A DNA stretch of 64,000 nucleotides from Sphingomonadales bacterium Ga0077557 (GTDB lineage: Bacteria > Pseudomonadota > Alphaproteobacteria > Sphingomonadales > Sphingomonadaceae): the NCBI GenBank assembly GCA_001464615.1, contig LNFI01000030.1, positions 1 to 64,000 of the forward strand. Reading direction: 5' to 3'. The translations under genes and the position numbers were made by a program. Below the pieces are notes generated by a model. The model was not told the origin of the DNA, did no database searches, and saw only the letters and a list, made by a program, of their open reading frames with translations. Position 1 is the stretch's first letter, and each line of letters starts with the position of its first letter. Of the stretch, positions 38,487 through 45,636 are shown in pieces.

Positions 38487-39026
38487 ATGGCTGTGTCCCA
38501 CCAAGTTACCCTGCGCCCTGCGACCGTTGCCGATGCGCCTATGCTGGCGCGGTGGGATCGTGAGCCGCATGTCATCGCCTGTTCCAGCGACGACCCGGAA
38601 GATGAGGTCGCCTTCGGTGGCATCGCATGGGCCGAGGAGATCGCCGATTCGGCCTATGACAGCCATTATCTGATCGCCGAGGTCGAGGGTGTGCCGGTCG
38701 GGGTCATGCAGGTCTGCGATCCCCATACGGAGCGGACGCATTACTGGGGCGAGATTGAGCAGGGGTTGAGGGCCATCGACATCTGGATCGGCCCTAAGGA
38801 GTGGCTGGGTCGGGGGGTGGGCACGCAAATGATGACCCAGATGATCGACCGCTGCTTCGCCGAGCCAGACGTCACTGGTATCGTCATCGATCCACTGAAC
38901 TCCAATACAGGCGCACACAGATTCTATCGGAGGCTGGGGTTTACGGTGGTGGGACAACGAATGTTTGATGAAGACGACTGCCTGGTCATGCGGCTGGAGA
39001 AGGCAGATTGGCCAGTCCGCGCATGA
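38487..39026 (+). CDS. GNAT-family N-acetyltransferase
   Basis: Product of 179 residues from the ATG at 38487. The acetyl-CoA binding segment is 'WLGRGVGTQMMTQMIDRCF', followed by 'VIDPLNSNTGAHRFYRRLGF'. Overall it resembles the AAC(6')-Ib-like branch (acidic N-terminal half, 'IDIWIG', 'DPxxxNxxAxRxYxxxGF'), but many chromosomal relatives acetylate other amines, so an aminoglycoside substrate is not claimed. It lies downstream of ccoS by 119 bp and is probably separately expressed. Confidence 0.87.
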   Translation: MAVSHQVTLRPATVADAPMLARWDREPHVIACSSDDPEDEVAFGGIAWAEEIADSAYDSHYLIAEVEGVPVGVMQVCDPHTERTHYWGEIEQGLRAIDIWIGPKEWLGRGVGTQMMTQMIDRCFAEPDVTGIVIDPLNSNTGAHRFYRRLGFTVVGQRMFDEDDCLVMRLEKADWPVRA

Positions 39027-39172
39027 CCTTAAGGGATTCGCCCTTCTCCTTGCTGTCGCCGAACGCCGATTGCTCAGCGAATGGCAGGTTTCAAGCAACC
39101 GAAAATTCGCGCTGTTCGGCTGGGATTGGGGCGACGCTTGCCACCTAGTGCGATCCCAACCATCAGCCCCAC

Positions 39173-39203
39173 AAAAAGGGGCGAGCATCGCTGCCCGCCC
39201 CTT
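39173..39203 (-). terminator. Intrinsic terminator, probably of ompW
   Basis: Stem AAGGGGCG / CGCCCCTT with a 12-base loop; on the minus strand the stem is followed by a TTTTT run. It lies about 160 bp past the ompW stop because the MITE-like element sits between them. Confidence 0.7.
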
Positions 39204-39226
39204 GGTGCCTTGATCCGGCTCGTACC

Positions 39227-39370
39227 TAGAGCCTGATGACGTTAGGTCGCTTCAACCATATACCCGTTCGGGCTGAGCGAAGTCGAAGCCCACGCGCTTC
39301 GCATGCCCTTCGACTTCGCTCAGGGCGAACGGGGTTTGGGTTAGTCCAATCCAAAGTCATGAGACTCTAA
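39227..39370. repeat. MITE-like palindromic element, copy 2
   Basis: Begins TAGAGCCTGATGACGTTAGG and ends CATGAGACTCTAA, with core arms CGTTCGGGCTGAGCGAAGTC and GACTTCGCTCAGGGCGAACG. The same element as at 17841-17997 without the nested hairpin. Its right edge forms the stop codon of ompW. Confidence 0.88.
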
Positions 39371-40050
39371 AGCCGAATACCAAACCCCACCCCGACAACA
39401 ATCGGGCTGATCCGCGTCTTCACCGTCTGCGTGCCGAGCGCGGTGGTGGTGAGCGTCGCGCGGGGGTCCATATTGATATATTTGGCGTCGATGTTCAGGA
39501 AGAATTTCTTGTTCAGATCAATATCGACCCCGCCCTGCAGCGCATAACCGACACTGTCATTGATGTGCACGCGCGTCGGCCCCACCGCCGCGACCAGCCC
39601 TGGTGTGGCCTTTTCATTCCAGAACACGGTGTAGTTAATGCCCGCGCCGACATAGGGCCGGATCTTGCCCTTGGAATTGAAGTGATATTGCGCGGTCAGC
39701 GTTGGTGGCAGCACCCAGGTGTTGACGACATTGCCAATGCCCGATGTCACACCCGCCTTGCCATGCGCCGAGTGCCGGGTGGTGGCGGCGATCAGCTCAA
39801 AGCCGATATTGTCGGTCGCCATCCAGGTGACATCGACTTCGGGCGCGAATGAATCGCCAACGGTCAGCCGATCATTGGGAAGAGTGGGGAGAATGCCGTC
39901 GGAGGTGCCGGTAGGGTTCACCCAGATACCACGGACGCGCAGCAGCACGTCGTGCGCTTTCAGCCCTTCGCCTTCGCGGGCGAGCGCTGGCGTGGCGGTC
40001 AGCCCGGCGCCGACCACCGCGAGGGCGATCAATGTTCCGGAGATTTTCAT
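39367..40050 (-). CDS. OmpW-family outer-membrane protein
   Basis: Eight-stranded barrel of 227 residues from the ATG at 40050, giving the signal peptide 'MKISGTLIALAVVGAGLTAT' with cleavage after 'PALA'. Family motifs: 'VRGIWVNPTG', 'PEVDVTWMATDNIGFEL' and 'LPPTLTAQYHF', with 'KIRPYVGAGINYT'. It probably forms a hydrophobic channel for small non-polar molecules. The promoter region holds an FNR-type box centred about 41 bases from a plausible start; OmpW is FNR-controlled in enterobacteria. The last residues and stop codon meet the MITE-like element. Confidence 0.93.
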   Translation of the reverse strand: MKISGTLIALAVVGAGLTATPALAREGEGLKAHDVLLRVRGIWVNPTGTSDGILPTLPNDRLTVGDSFAPEVDVTWMATDNIGFELIAATTRHSAHGKAGVTSGIGNVVNTWVLPPTLTAQYHFNSKGKIRPYVGAGINYTVFWNEKATPGLVAAVGPTRVHINDSVGYALQGGVDIDLNKKFFLNIDAKYINMDPRATLTTTALGTQTVKTRISPIVVGVGFGIRL

Positions 40051-40108
40051 GATGTGTTCCCTTGGTTGGTGATGGGGGCGGCTCTGCGCCCTGCCCAAGT
40101 GAAGGTCT

Positions 40109-40122
40109 TTGACCGCGATCAA
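40109..40122. promoter_or_regulatory. FNR/FixK-type box shared by hemN and ompW
   Basis: TTGAC-CGCG-ATCAA, centred at 40115.5 between the divergent genes. A -41.5 placement puts hemN transcription at its own ATG and ompW transcription about 24 bases before its ATG. It uses the same TTGAC half-site as the ccoN box. Confidence 0.75.
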
Positions 40123-40156
40123 TTCGCGTGGATGCATCGGATGCAATCACACTTGC

Positions 40157-41479
40157 ATGTGGCCTTATTATCCCGATCTGCTCGCAACGCCGGTGCCCCG
40201 CTACACCAGCTTCCCCACCGCCGCTGAGTTCGACAATGCCGTCGGCCCGCCGCACATGGCGCAAGCACTGGCGACCGTTGGCGCGGACGAGGCGATCTCG
40301 CTCTATCTGCACATCCCCTATTGCAGTGAACTGTGCTGGTATTGCGGGTGCAACACCGGGGCGGCCAATCGCACCCAGCGGGTGCAGGCCTATCTGGTCC
40401 GGCTGATCGAGGAGATCGAGCTGGTCGGCAAGGCGCTGGGAGGGCGGGGCAGGGTGCGGCGCATCGCCTGGGGCGGGGGCAGCCCCAACGCACTTGACCC
40501 ACAAGATTTCGACACGCTGATGCTGCGCTTGTCGCAAGCCTTTCGGCTCGACGATCCCGTGATGTCGGTGGAGATTGATCCGCGCGGGTTCGATTGGCGC
40601 TGGGCGGCGGCGCTGGGGCGCAACGGGGTCACGCGCGTCAGCCTGGGCGTGCAGACCTTTGATGCTGATATTCAGGCCGCAATTGGCCGCATCCAACCGG
40701 TGGAGATGATCGCCTGCACCGTGGCGCAGCTGCGCGCGGCGGGGGTGAACTCGATCAACTTCGATCTGATGTACGGCCTCCCGTTTCAGACCGTCGTCAA
40801 ACTGGCCGCGACGATCGATACCGCGCTTGAACTCCAGCCCGATCGGCTGGCGGTATTTGGCTATGCGCACGTCCCCCATCTGATCGCGCGCCAGCGCCAG
40901 ATTGACGATTCAGCGCTGCCCGATTCGCTCTCTCGCTTCGCTCAGGCCGAGTTTGCCTATGAACGGCTGACGCGCGATGGCTATCAGCCGATCGGCTTTG
41001 ATCATTTTGCCTTGCCGGGCGATGCACTGGCGGCGGCGATGGTGGCGGGCAAGCTGCGCCGCAATTTCCAGGGCTTTACCGAAGATCCTGCGGATATCCT
41101 GATCGGGCTTGGCGCGTCGGCGATCAGCCAGTTTCCCGGCTGGTTGCTGCAGAATGAGAAAAACGCCGGTCGCTATCACCTGCGCATCGCCAATGGCCAG
41201 TTCGCGACCGAACGTGGCTGGGTACGCTCCCGGCGCGATCAGGCGATTGGGACCGGGATCGAACAGCTCTTATGCCAGGGGTCAGCCGATCTCAGCACCT
41301 TACCCGATCGGTCTGTGGCCGAACACCGGCTGGCATGTTATGTCGATGCAGGGCTGGCCGAATGGCGCGACCATCGCCTTGTCATCCGAACAAAGGGCTT
41401 GCCTTATGCGCGAACCATCGCCGCTGCGCTCGACCCGTACCGCCACGACTCTGCCACGCGCTTCAGCAGTGCGATCTAA
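40157..41479 (+). CDS. hemN: Oxygen-independent coproporphyrinogen III oxidase
   Basis: Radical-SAM enzyme of 440 residues converting coproporphyrinogen III to protoporphyrinogen IX without oxygen. The cluster motif is Cys56-X3-Cys60-X2-Cys63 in 'PYCSELCWYCGCN', with further HemN motifs 'IAWGGGSPN' and 'VSLGVQTFD'. I placed the start at the ATG 40157 ('MWPYYPDLLA'); no ribosome site precedes it, and the FNR-box geometry predicts a leaderless message. It supplies haem when oxygen is scarce, fitting the neighbouring cbb3 and FNR genes. Confidence 0.96.
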   Translation: MWPYYPDLLATPVPRYTSFPTAAEFDNAVGPPHMAQALATVGADEAISLYLHIPYCSELCWYCGCNTGAANRTQRVQAYLVRLIEEIELVGKALGGRGRVRRIAWGGGSPNALDPQDFDTLMLRLSQAFRLDDPVMSVEIDPRGFDWRWAAALGRNGVTRVSLGVQTFDADIQAAIGRIQPVEMIACTVAQLRAAGVNSINFDLMYGLPFQTVVKLAATIDTALELQPDRLAVFGYAHVPHLIARQRQIDDSALPDSLSRFAQAEFAYERLTRDGYQPIGFDHFALPGDALAAAMVAGKLRRNFQGFTEDPADILIGLGASAISQFPGWLLQNEKNAGRYHLRIANGQFATERGWVRSRRDQAIGTGIEQLLCQGSADLSTLPDRSVAEHRLACYVDAGLAEWRDHRLVIRTKGLPYARTIAAALDPYRHDSATRFSSAI

Positions 41480-41711
41480 CCAGCGGCGCGGTGGGTCGCT
41501 GGCGATCATGGCGGTTGTCGGCCTGAGCCTCGCCGGTGTGCCGGGGGTGGGTGCAGCGGCCGCGCCAGAGGCGATGTTCATCGCGGTTTGCGGCGATCCA
41601 GCGCACCTTATCCCGATTCCGATCAAGCGCGATGATGGCCAAAAACGCCATTGTCCCATGGGTTGCCACGCCGCGTGCGCCCGGCGCGCCTTTACTGACG
41701 AGGAAGAATAG
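41469..41711 (+). CDS. Small cysteine-containing secreted protein
   Basis: From the GTG at 41469 the product has 80 residues: basic n-region 'MRSNQRRGGS', hydrophobic core and cleavage near 'GVGAAAA'. The mature part has 'VCGDPAH' and 'HCPMGCHAACARR', three closely spaced Cys with His. A longer start at 41406 lies entirely within hemN and is less likely. It overlaps the hemN end by 11 bp and sits before the FNR-type regulator. A periplasmic metal- or redox-related role is possible but unproven. Confidence 0.6.
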   Translation: MRSNQRRGGSLAIMAVVGLSLAGVPGVGAAAAPEAMFIAVCGDPAHLIPIPIKRDDGQKRHCPMGCHAACARRAFTDEEE

Positions 41712-41801
41712 CTGGCCTGGCTCTTGACGGGCCGCCTCCCAAAGCCGCTATGTGCCCTGCGCCAGTGGCAAATTTTCTATGGCGTCGGATAGGAGCTCCC
41801 T

Positions 41802-42512
41802 TTGTCGCCGCGCGTCTGTACCGAATGTGCCGTTCGTGATCGTGCGCTCTGTGGCGCGCTCAGCGACGATGAATTGGTGGCGCTTAACAGCATCGGCCAG
41901 CGGCGCAAGGTTGCGCGCGGGGAAACGGTGATCTGGTCGGGCGACGAAAGCGTGATCTGCGCCAATCTGCTCGACGGGGTGATGAAGCTGTCAGCATCGA
42001 CCAGCGATGGCCGCGAACAGACGGTCGGGCTGCTCTATCCGGCTGATTTTGTCGGTCGGCTGTTCGGCGATCAGGCTGGATTTACCGTCACTGCGCTGAC
42101 TGATGCCGAACTTTGCGTGTTCCCGCGCGGTCAGTTTGAAACCGTGCTGCATGATCATGTCCGGATGGAGCGATTGCTGCTGCAAAGGACCTTTTCCGCG
42201 CTGGAAGACGCCCGTGGCCGCATGCTGACGCTGGCACGCCGCACCGCTGAGGAACGCGTCGCCGGTTTCCTGCTCGACATGGCGGACCGTGTCGGCAGCG
42301 CCGGTTGCCGGGCGACTGACGACGGCCCGGTGACGTTCGATCTCCCGCTGACGCGCGGTCAAATCGCTGAATTGCTGGGCCTGACGATTGAAACGGTGAG
42401 CCGCCAACTCACGCGGATGAAAGCTGCCGGGCTGATCGCGCTCCCGGGGCTGCGCGCCATCACGATCCGCGACCGCGCCGCGCTCGAAGCCCGCGCCGAG
42501 GCCACAGCCTAA
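41802..42512 (+). CDS. Crp/Fnr-family oxygen-responsive regulator (FnrL-type)
   Basis: Product of 236 residues starting at a TTG with AGGAG upstream. Cys6, Cys9 and Cys17 ('CTECAVRDRALC', C-X2-C-X7-C) plus Cys105 in 'AELCVFPR' match the 4Fe-4S ligands of FnrL. The helix-turn-helix has the recognition triad in 'TIETVSRQLT', as in FNR, which binds TTGAT-N4-ATCAA. Boxes of that type precede ccoN and hemN/ompW in this window, so this is their likely activator. It is the last gene of the microaerobic module. Confidence 0.93.
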   Translation: MSPRVCTECAVRDRALCGALSDDELVALNSIGQRRKVARGETVIWSGDESVICANLLDGVMKLSASTSDGREQTVGLLYPADFVGRLFGDQAGFTVTALTDAELCVFPRGQFETVLHDHVRMERLLLQRTFSALEDARGRMLTLARRTAEERVAGFLLDMADRVGSAGCRATDDGPVTFDLPLTRGQIAELLGLTIETVSRQLTRMKAAGLIALPGLRAITIRDRAALEARAEATA

Positions 42513-42543
42513 TCAATCTTCAAAAGTTGACGAACGCTGATGG

Positions 42544-42617
42544 TGGAGCGGGTGAAGGGAATCGAACCCTCGTCGTAAGCTTGGGAAGCTTCTGCTCTGC
42601 CATTGAGCTACACCCGC
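42544..42617 (-). tRNA. tRNA-Gly (anticodon CCC)
   Basis: The minus strand reads GCGGGTGTAGCTCAATGGCA at the 5' end and GGGTTCGATTCCCTTCACCC toward the 3' end, with CCA encoded. The cloverleaf closes with a 7-bp acceptor stem GCGGGTG/CACCCGC and the loop TT-CCC-AA gives the anticodon CCC. Confidence 0.92.
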
Positions 42618-42945
42618 AATACCGTGAAAAATAATGTTTTTTCAGGCAATGCCCCCATGTCGGCTAAAGGGCCGCCTTAGGGCTCCGCTCCCCTGCACGA
42701 GGACGCGGGGAAGGTCAATATTCTGGCGGCGCTTCTGCGTCCTGCACAATAGAGCTGAATTGGCGCACCGGCGTCGGCGAATGCCGCCGGGGGGAGCCTT
42801 GGTTGCTGGATTCGCCGCCACCCCGCGCCGGGGCGGAACCGGGCTTGAATCGACTCATTTGGCGCGACTCGTGCTGACTCCTAGGTTTTTATAGACGCGA
42901 GTCTGGGGATTCGATATTGATCGGTTAACCATAACGGTAACGGAT
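42618..42945. other. Intergenic region between tRNA-Gly and the SET-domain gene
   Basis: About 330 bp. A plus-strand ORF (42634-42894) has an arginine/proline-rich, shadow-like composition and no ribosome site, so no gene is called. The last 50 bp before 42946 are AT-richer ('GGTTAACCATAACGGTAACGG') and probably contain the promoter of the SET-domain gene. Confidence 0.5.
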
Positions 42946-44106
42946 ATGACGATCGCGCTCTGGTTTCTGCTTGCCGTCCTGGCCAATTTCGCAGGCTATG
43001 CCCTGTACCTGACGGGGCTGAAGCGCGAACTTGTCCAGCCCAATCGCGCGTCCTGGCTGATTTGGAGCGCGGCGATTCTGGTGGAGGCGAGCACCTATGC
43101 CGCCGTTAATCCCGGCGCGGCGCAGAGCATCGTCTTTCTGGTATCGGCGGCGGCCTGTATCATCGTCACGATCGGCATTTGGCAGCGTTCGGCATGGAGC
43201 GCGCCGACCCGCAGCGAAACGATTTGCATGGCCGCTTGCCTCGCCTCACTGCTGCTGTGGGCGATGTTCAGTTCGGCCTTCTGGGCGCATATGCTGGTGG
43301 TGGCGGCCGTGCCGATCAGCTTCTGGCCGACCTGGGAAAGCGTGCAGCAAGACCGGGCACGCGAGCGATCACCGGCTTGGGGGCTGTGGACGGTGGGTGA
43401 TCTGGCCACGCTGATTGTGGCGACCCGCTCCGGCAATGTCGAAGTCGGCAGCTATGCCTATATCTTGGTCGAATTGCTCTGCCATGCCAGCGTGTGGTTC
43501 ATGATCGGCCTGGCCACGATCAACCCGATCCGCTCGCTCGGTTTCCGCAACGGGCGCTTTTATGTGCTCGATAAATATCGCCCCGCCGCCAATTTGTTCT
43601 CGGTGGGGGAGACGCATTTGGGCAAGGCGGTGTTTGCCGCCACCAATTTTGCTGAAGGCGAACAGATTGTGAAATTCACTGGTCGGCGGTTCCGCGCAGA
43701 CCAGGTGCCCAGCCTGATGCGCGGCGTCAGCGATCGCTTCGTCCAGGTCACGCCTGATCATTATATGGGACCATCGGGGCGGATCGATGATCTGATCAAC
43801 CATAGCTGCTCGCCCAATGCCGGGCTGCGCTTTACCGACGATGGCGTCTATCTTGTCGCCATTCAGCCGATCGCGCCGGGCGATGAGATCAGCTGGGATT
43901 ATTCGACCACGCTCACCCAGAGCAACTGGCACATGATCTGCCAGTGCCGCAGCGACGATTGCCGTCGGGTCATCGGCAATTTCGAAACGCTGACGCCCGA
44001 ACGGCAGGAATGGTTCCGCGCGCGTAATCTGGTCGCGCCCTATCTGCGGCGGCGCGATGATGTGCCGCCGGTGGCACCGCCGGTGGTGAGGGTAAAACAG
44101 GGCTGA
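42946..44106 (+). CDS. Membrane-anchored SET-domain protein (putative lysine methyltransferase)
   Basis: Product of 386 residues in two parts. Residues 1-200 hold about six membrane helices, with 'LYLTGLKRELVQPNRASWLI' resembling the PQ-loop/PnuC-like small-transporter pattern. Residues about 205-345 form a SET domain: 'LINHSCSPNAGLRF' (near 284), 'PGDEISWDYSTT' (near 312) and a post-SET cysteine cluster 'CQCRSDDC' that would bind zinc. SET enzymes transfer methyl from S-adenosylmethionine to protein lysines. Bacterial SET proteins exist, but fusion to a polytopic membrane domain is unusual. The C-terminal tail is Pro/Val rich. Substrate unknown. Confidence 0.85.
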   Translation: MTIALWFLLAVLANFAGYALYLTGLKRELVQPNRASWLIWSAAILVEASTYAAVNPGAAQSIVFLVSAAACIIVTIGIWQRSAWSAPTRSETICMAACLASLLLWAMFSSAFWAHMLVVAAVPISFWPTWESVQQDRARERSPAWGLWTVGDLATLIVATRSGNVEVGSYAYILVELLCHASVWFMIGLATINPIRSLGFRNGRFYVLDKYRPAANLFSVGETHLGKAVFAATNFAEGEQIVKFTGRRFRADQVPSLMRGVSDRFVQVTPDHYMGPSGRIDDLINHSCSPNAGLRFTDDGVYLVAIQPIAPGDEISWDYSTTLTQSNWHMICQCRSDDCRRVIGNFETLTPERQEWFRARNLVAPYLRRRDDVPPVAPPVVRVKQG

Positions 44107-44152
44107 ACGGGACGAGCGGCGACCGGAGGGGTACGGCCGCCGCCCGCATCGC

Positions 44153-45280
44153 TCAGGCGATTTCGACCAACTGGCCCACTGTCGCCAGATCCGTCAGGAA
44201 TGGATCGGTGCCGACGGATTCGGGACCGAAGCCAAAAGCGGCAGCACCGCTAAGGCCAGCTCCCGCCGATGGGGCGACAAAGAAGCTCAAATCATCGAAC
44301 CCGAAATAGTCGCTGGTGCCAGCATTGCCGTCATTGGCGTTGAATTCCAGCCGATGAAGCCCGGCAAATTCGCCATTGAGGAAGTCGAACTGATCGGCAC
44401 TGCCGAAATTGGCCGTAATCGTGCGTTCGCTGACCAATTGCGTACCCGCTTCATCGGCATAACCGCGGATCGTGATGTCGAGCCCAGCGCGGAACGTCGC
44501 CGAAAAATTGCCGCCCAAAAAGCTGAACTGGCTCGCGTTGGTAATGACAACCGGCGATCCGGCCGGATTGCCCTCATAGCCTGCAACTTCGTTGTTATTG
44601 GCTTCGGCGATAAAGGCCAGGTTCGGTCCAGAGCTCGTTGTATAGCCAGGGATTGCGCCATCGGGCTGGTAAACGCCGGTTTCCGAAAAGACGAAGCCCT
44701 GATAGCTGCCAAGCGGCGCTTCGCCGCCCGGGGTGAGCGTGATGTCGTCGAAGTTCAGAACGACATTGGCGGTGTCGCTGAACGTTAGATTGTCGATGCC
44801 GAAATAATCGAAGGTCGCGTCATTGCCATCATTGGCGTTGAATTCAACGCGCTGTGCGCCAAGAAACGTGCCGAAATCGAGCGCGCCAAGGAAGGAGACA
44901 TTCTGTTGTTCGGCAGGCCCGACCGTGACGATTTTCTGGCCGATCACATGGGCACCCGCTTCATCGGCGTACGCACGGACGGTAACGGTCAGCCCCGGCC
45001 GAAACGCCGAAGACAGATTGAGCGATTCCAGGGTGAACGCATCGGCGCGGATCATGGTGAGGGGAGTGCCGCGGGCAGCGTTTTCATAACCGGCGATTTC
45101 GCTATTACCGGCCTCTGCGATGAACAGGAGATTCTGCCCCGACGTCGCGACATAGCCTGCTATCGCGCCATCGGGATTGTAGATCCCGGCCTGCAGCCAG
45201 TTGAAGCCGCCAAAGCCATTGGCAAGTGGCTGTTCGCCGCCTTCGGCCAAGGTGATATCGTCAAAGTTTAGCGTAGGCAT
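44153..45280 (-). CDS. Tandem-duplicated extracellular-type protein
   Basis: Product of 375 residues made of two repeats of about 165 residues (1-168 and 173-335), each opening 'NFDDITL' and containing 'PDGAI-GY', 'FIAEA-N-E-AGYE' and 'VEFNANDGND-TFDYFGIDN'. The repeats are acidic and rich in Gly, Asn and Asp with beta-sandwich character. There is no signal peptide, and the C-terminus 'LTDLATVGQLVEIA' resembles an uncleaved type I secretion signal, so export by an ABC-type system is inferred. Function unknown; surface or matrix roles are plausible. The upstream region is AT-rich. Confidence 0.7.
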   Translation of the reverse strand: MPTLNFDDITLAEGGEQPLANGFGGFNWLQAGIYNPDGAIAGYVATSGQNLLFIAEAGNSEIAGYENAARGTPLTMIRADAFTLESLNLSSAFRPGLTVTVRAYADEAGAHVIGQKIVTVGPAEQQNVSFLGALDFGTFLGAQRVEFNANDGNDATFDYFGIDNLTFSDTANVVLNFDDITLTPGGEAPLGSYQGFVFSETGVYQPDGAIPGYTTSSGPNLAFIAEANNNEVAGYEGNPAGSPVVITNASQFSFLGGNFSATFRAGLDITIRGYADEAGTQLVSERTITANFGSADQFDFLNGEFAGLHRLEFNANDGNAGTSDYFGFDDLSFFVAPSAGAGLSGAAAFGFGPESVGTDPFLTDLATVGQLVEIA

Positions 45281-45636
45281 GATCTAGTCCCTTCAAGACT
45301 TTGTGAGTCGTGATCGAACACGCAGTTTAAAGGCGATCGACAGTTATACTAAAAACCCCAATTTTAAGGAAATTTAGTTCACCTAAAATTGAAGATAACT
45401 CTGCGAATTGATTGATAATAGGACAGCAAGGATCTGTTGCTATCCTAGGCAATCAATTTGCGTGTTTAGTCTTTCAACGTCGTGCTCGGTCACGATCGTC
45501 AAATTGTGCCATATTCGTAAATGAGTTTGGATTGAACGGCGCCAGCGCGCGTTTAACCACAGGGACCGCACGGCTATGGGGCAAAATCAGACGCCGTCAC
45601 CGCACGCTGAAACGGGTAGCTACGCCGTGACCGCGA
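45281..45636. other. AT-rich intergenic region with inverted repeat
   Basis: About 355 bp with no gene called. It is notably AT-rich against the surroundings and contains AATTTTA...TAAAATT (45360-45390), an inverted repeat about 80-110 bp upstream of the duplicated-protein gene and a candidate regulatory site. The plus-strand ORF at 45412 has no ribosome site and an unconvincing composition. Confidence 0.5.

Noticed and set aside
38487-39026. Aminoglycoside resistance (AAC(6')-type) enzyme
   Set aside because: The likeness is to a broad GNAT branch; sequence alone does not establish a drug substrate.
42634-42894. 86-residue ORF between tRNA-Gly and the SET-domain gene
   Set aside because: Arg/Pro-rich shadow composition without a start signal.
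45412-45630. 72-residue ORF upstream of the histidine kinase gene end
   Set aside because: No ribosome site, and it overlaps an AT-rich regulatory-looking region.
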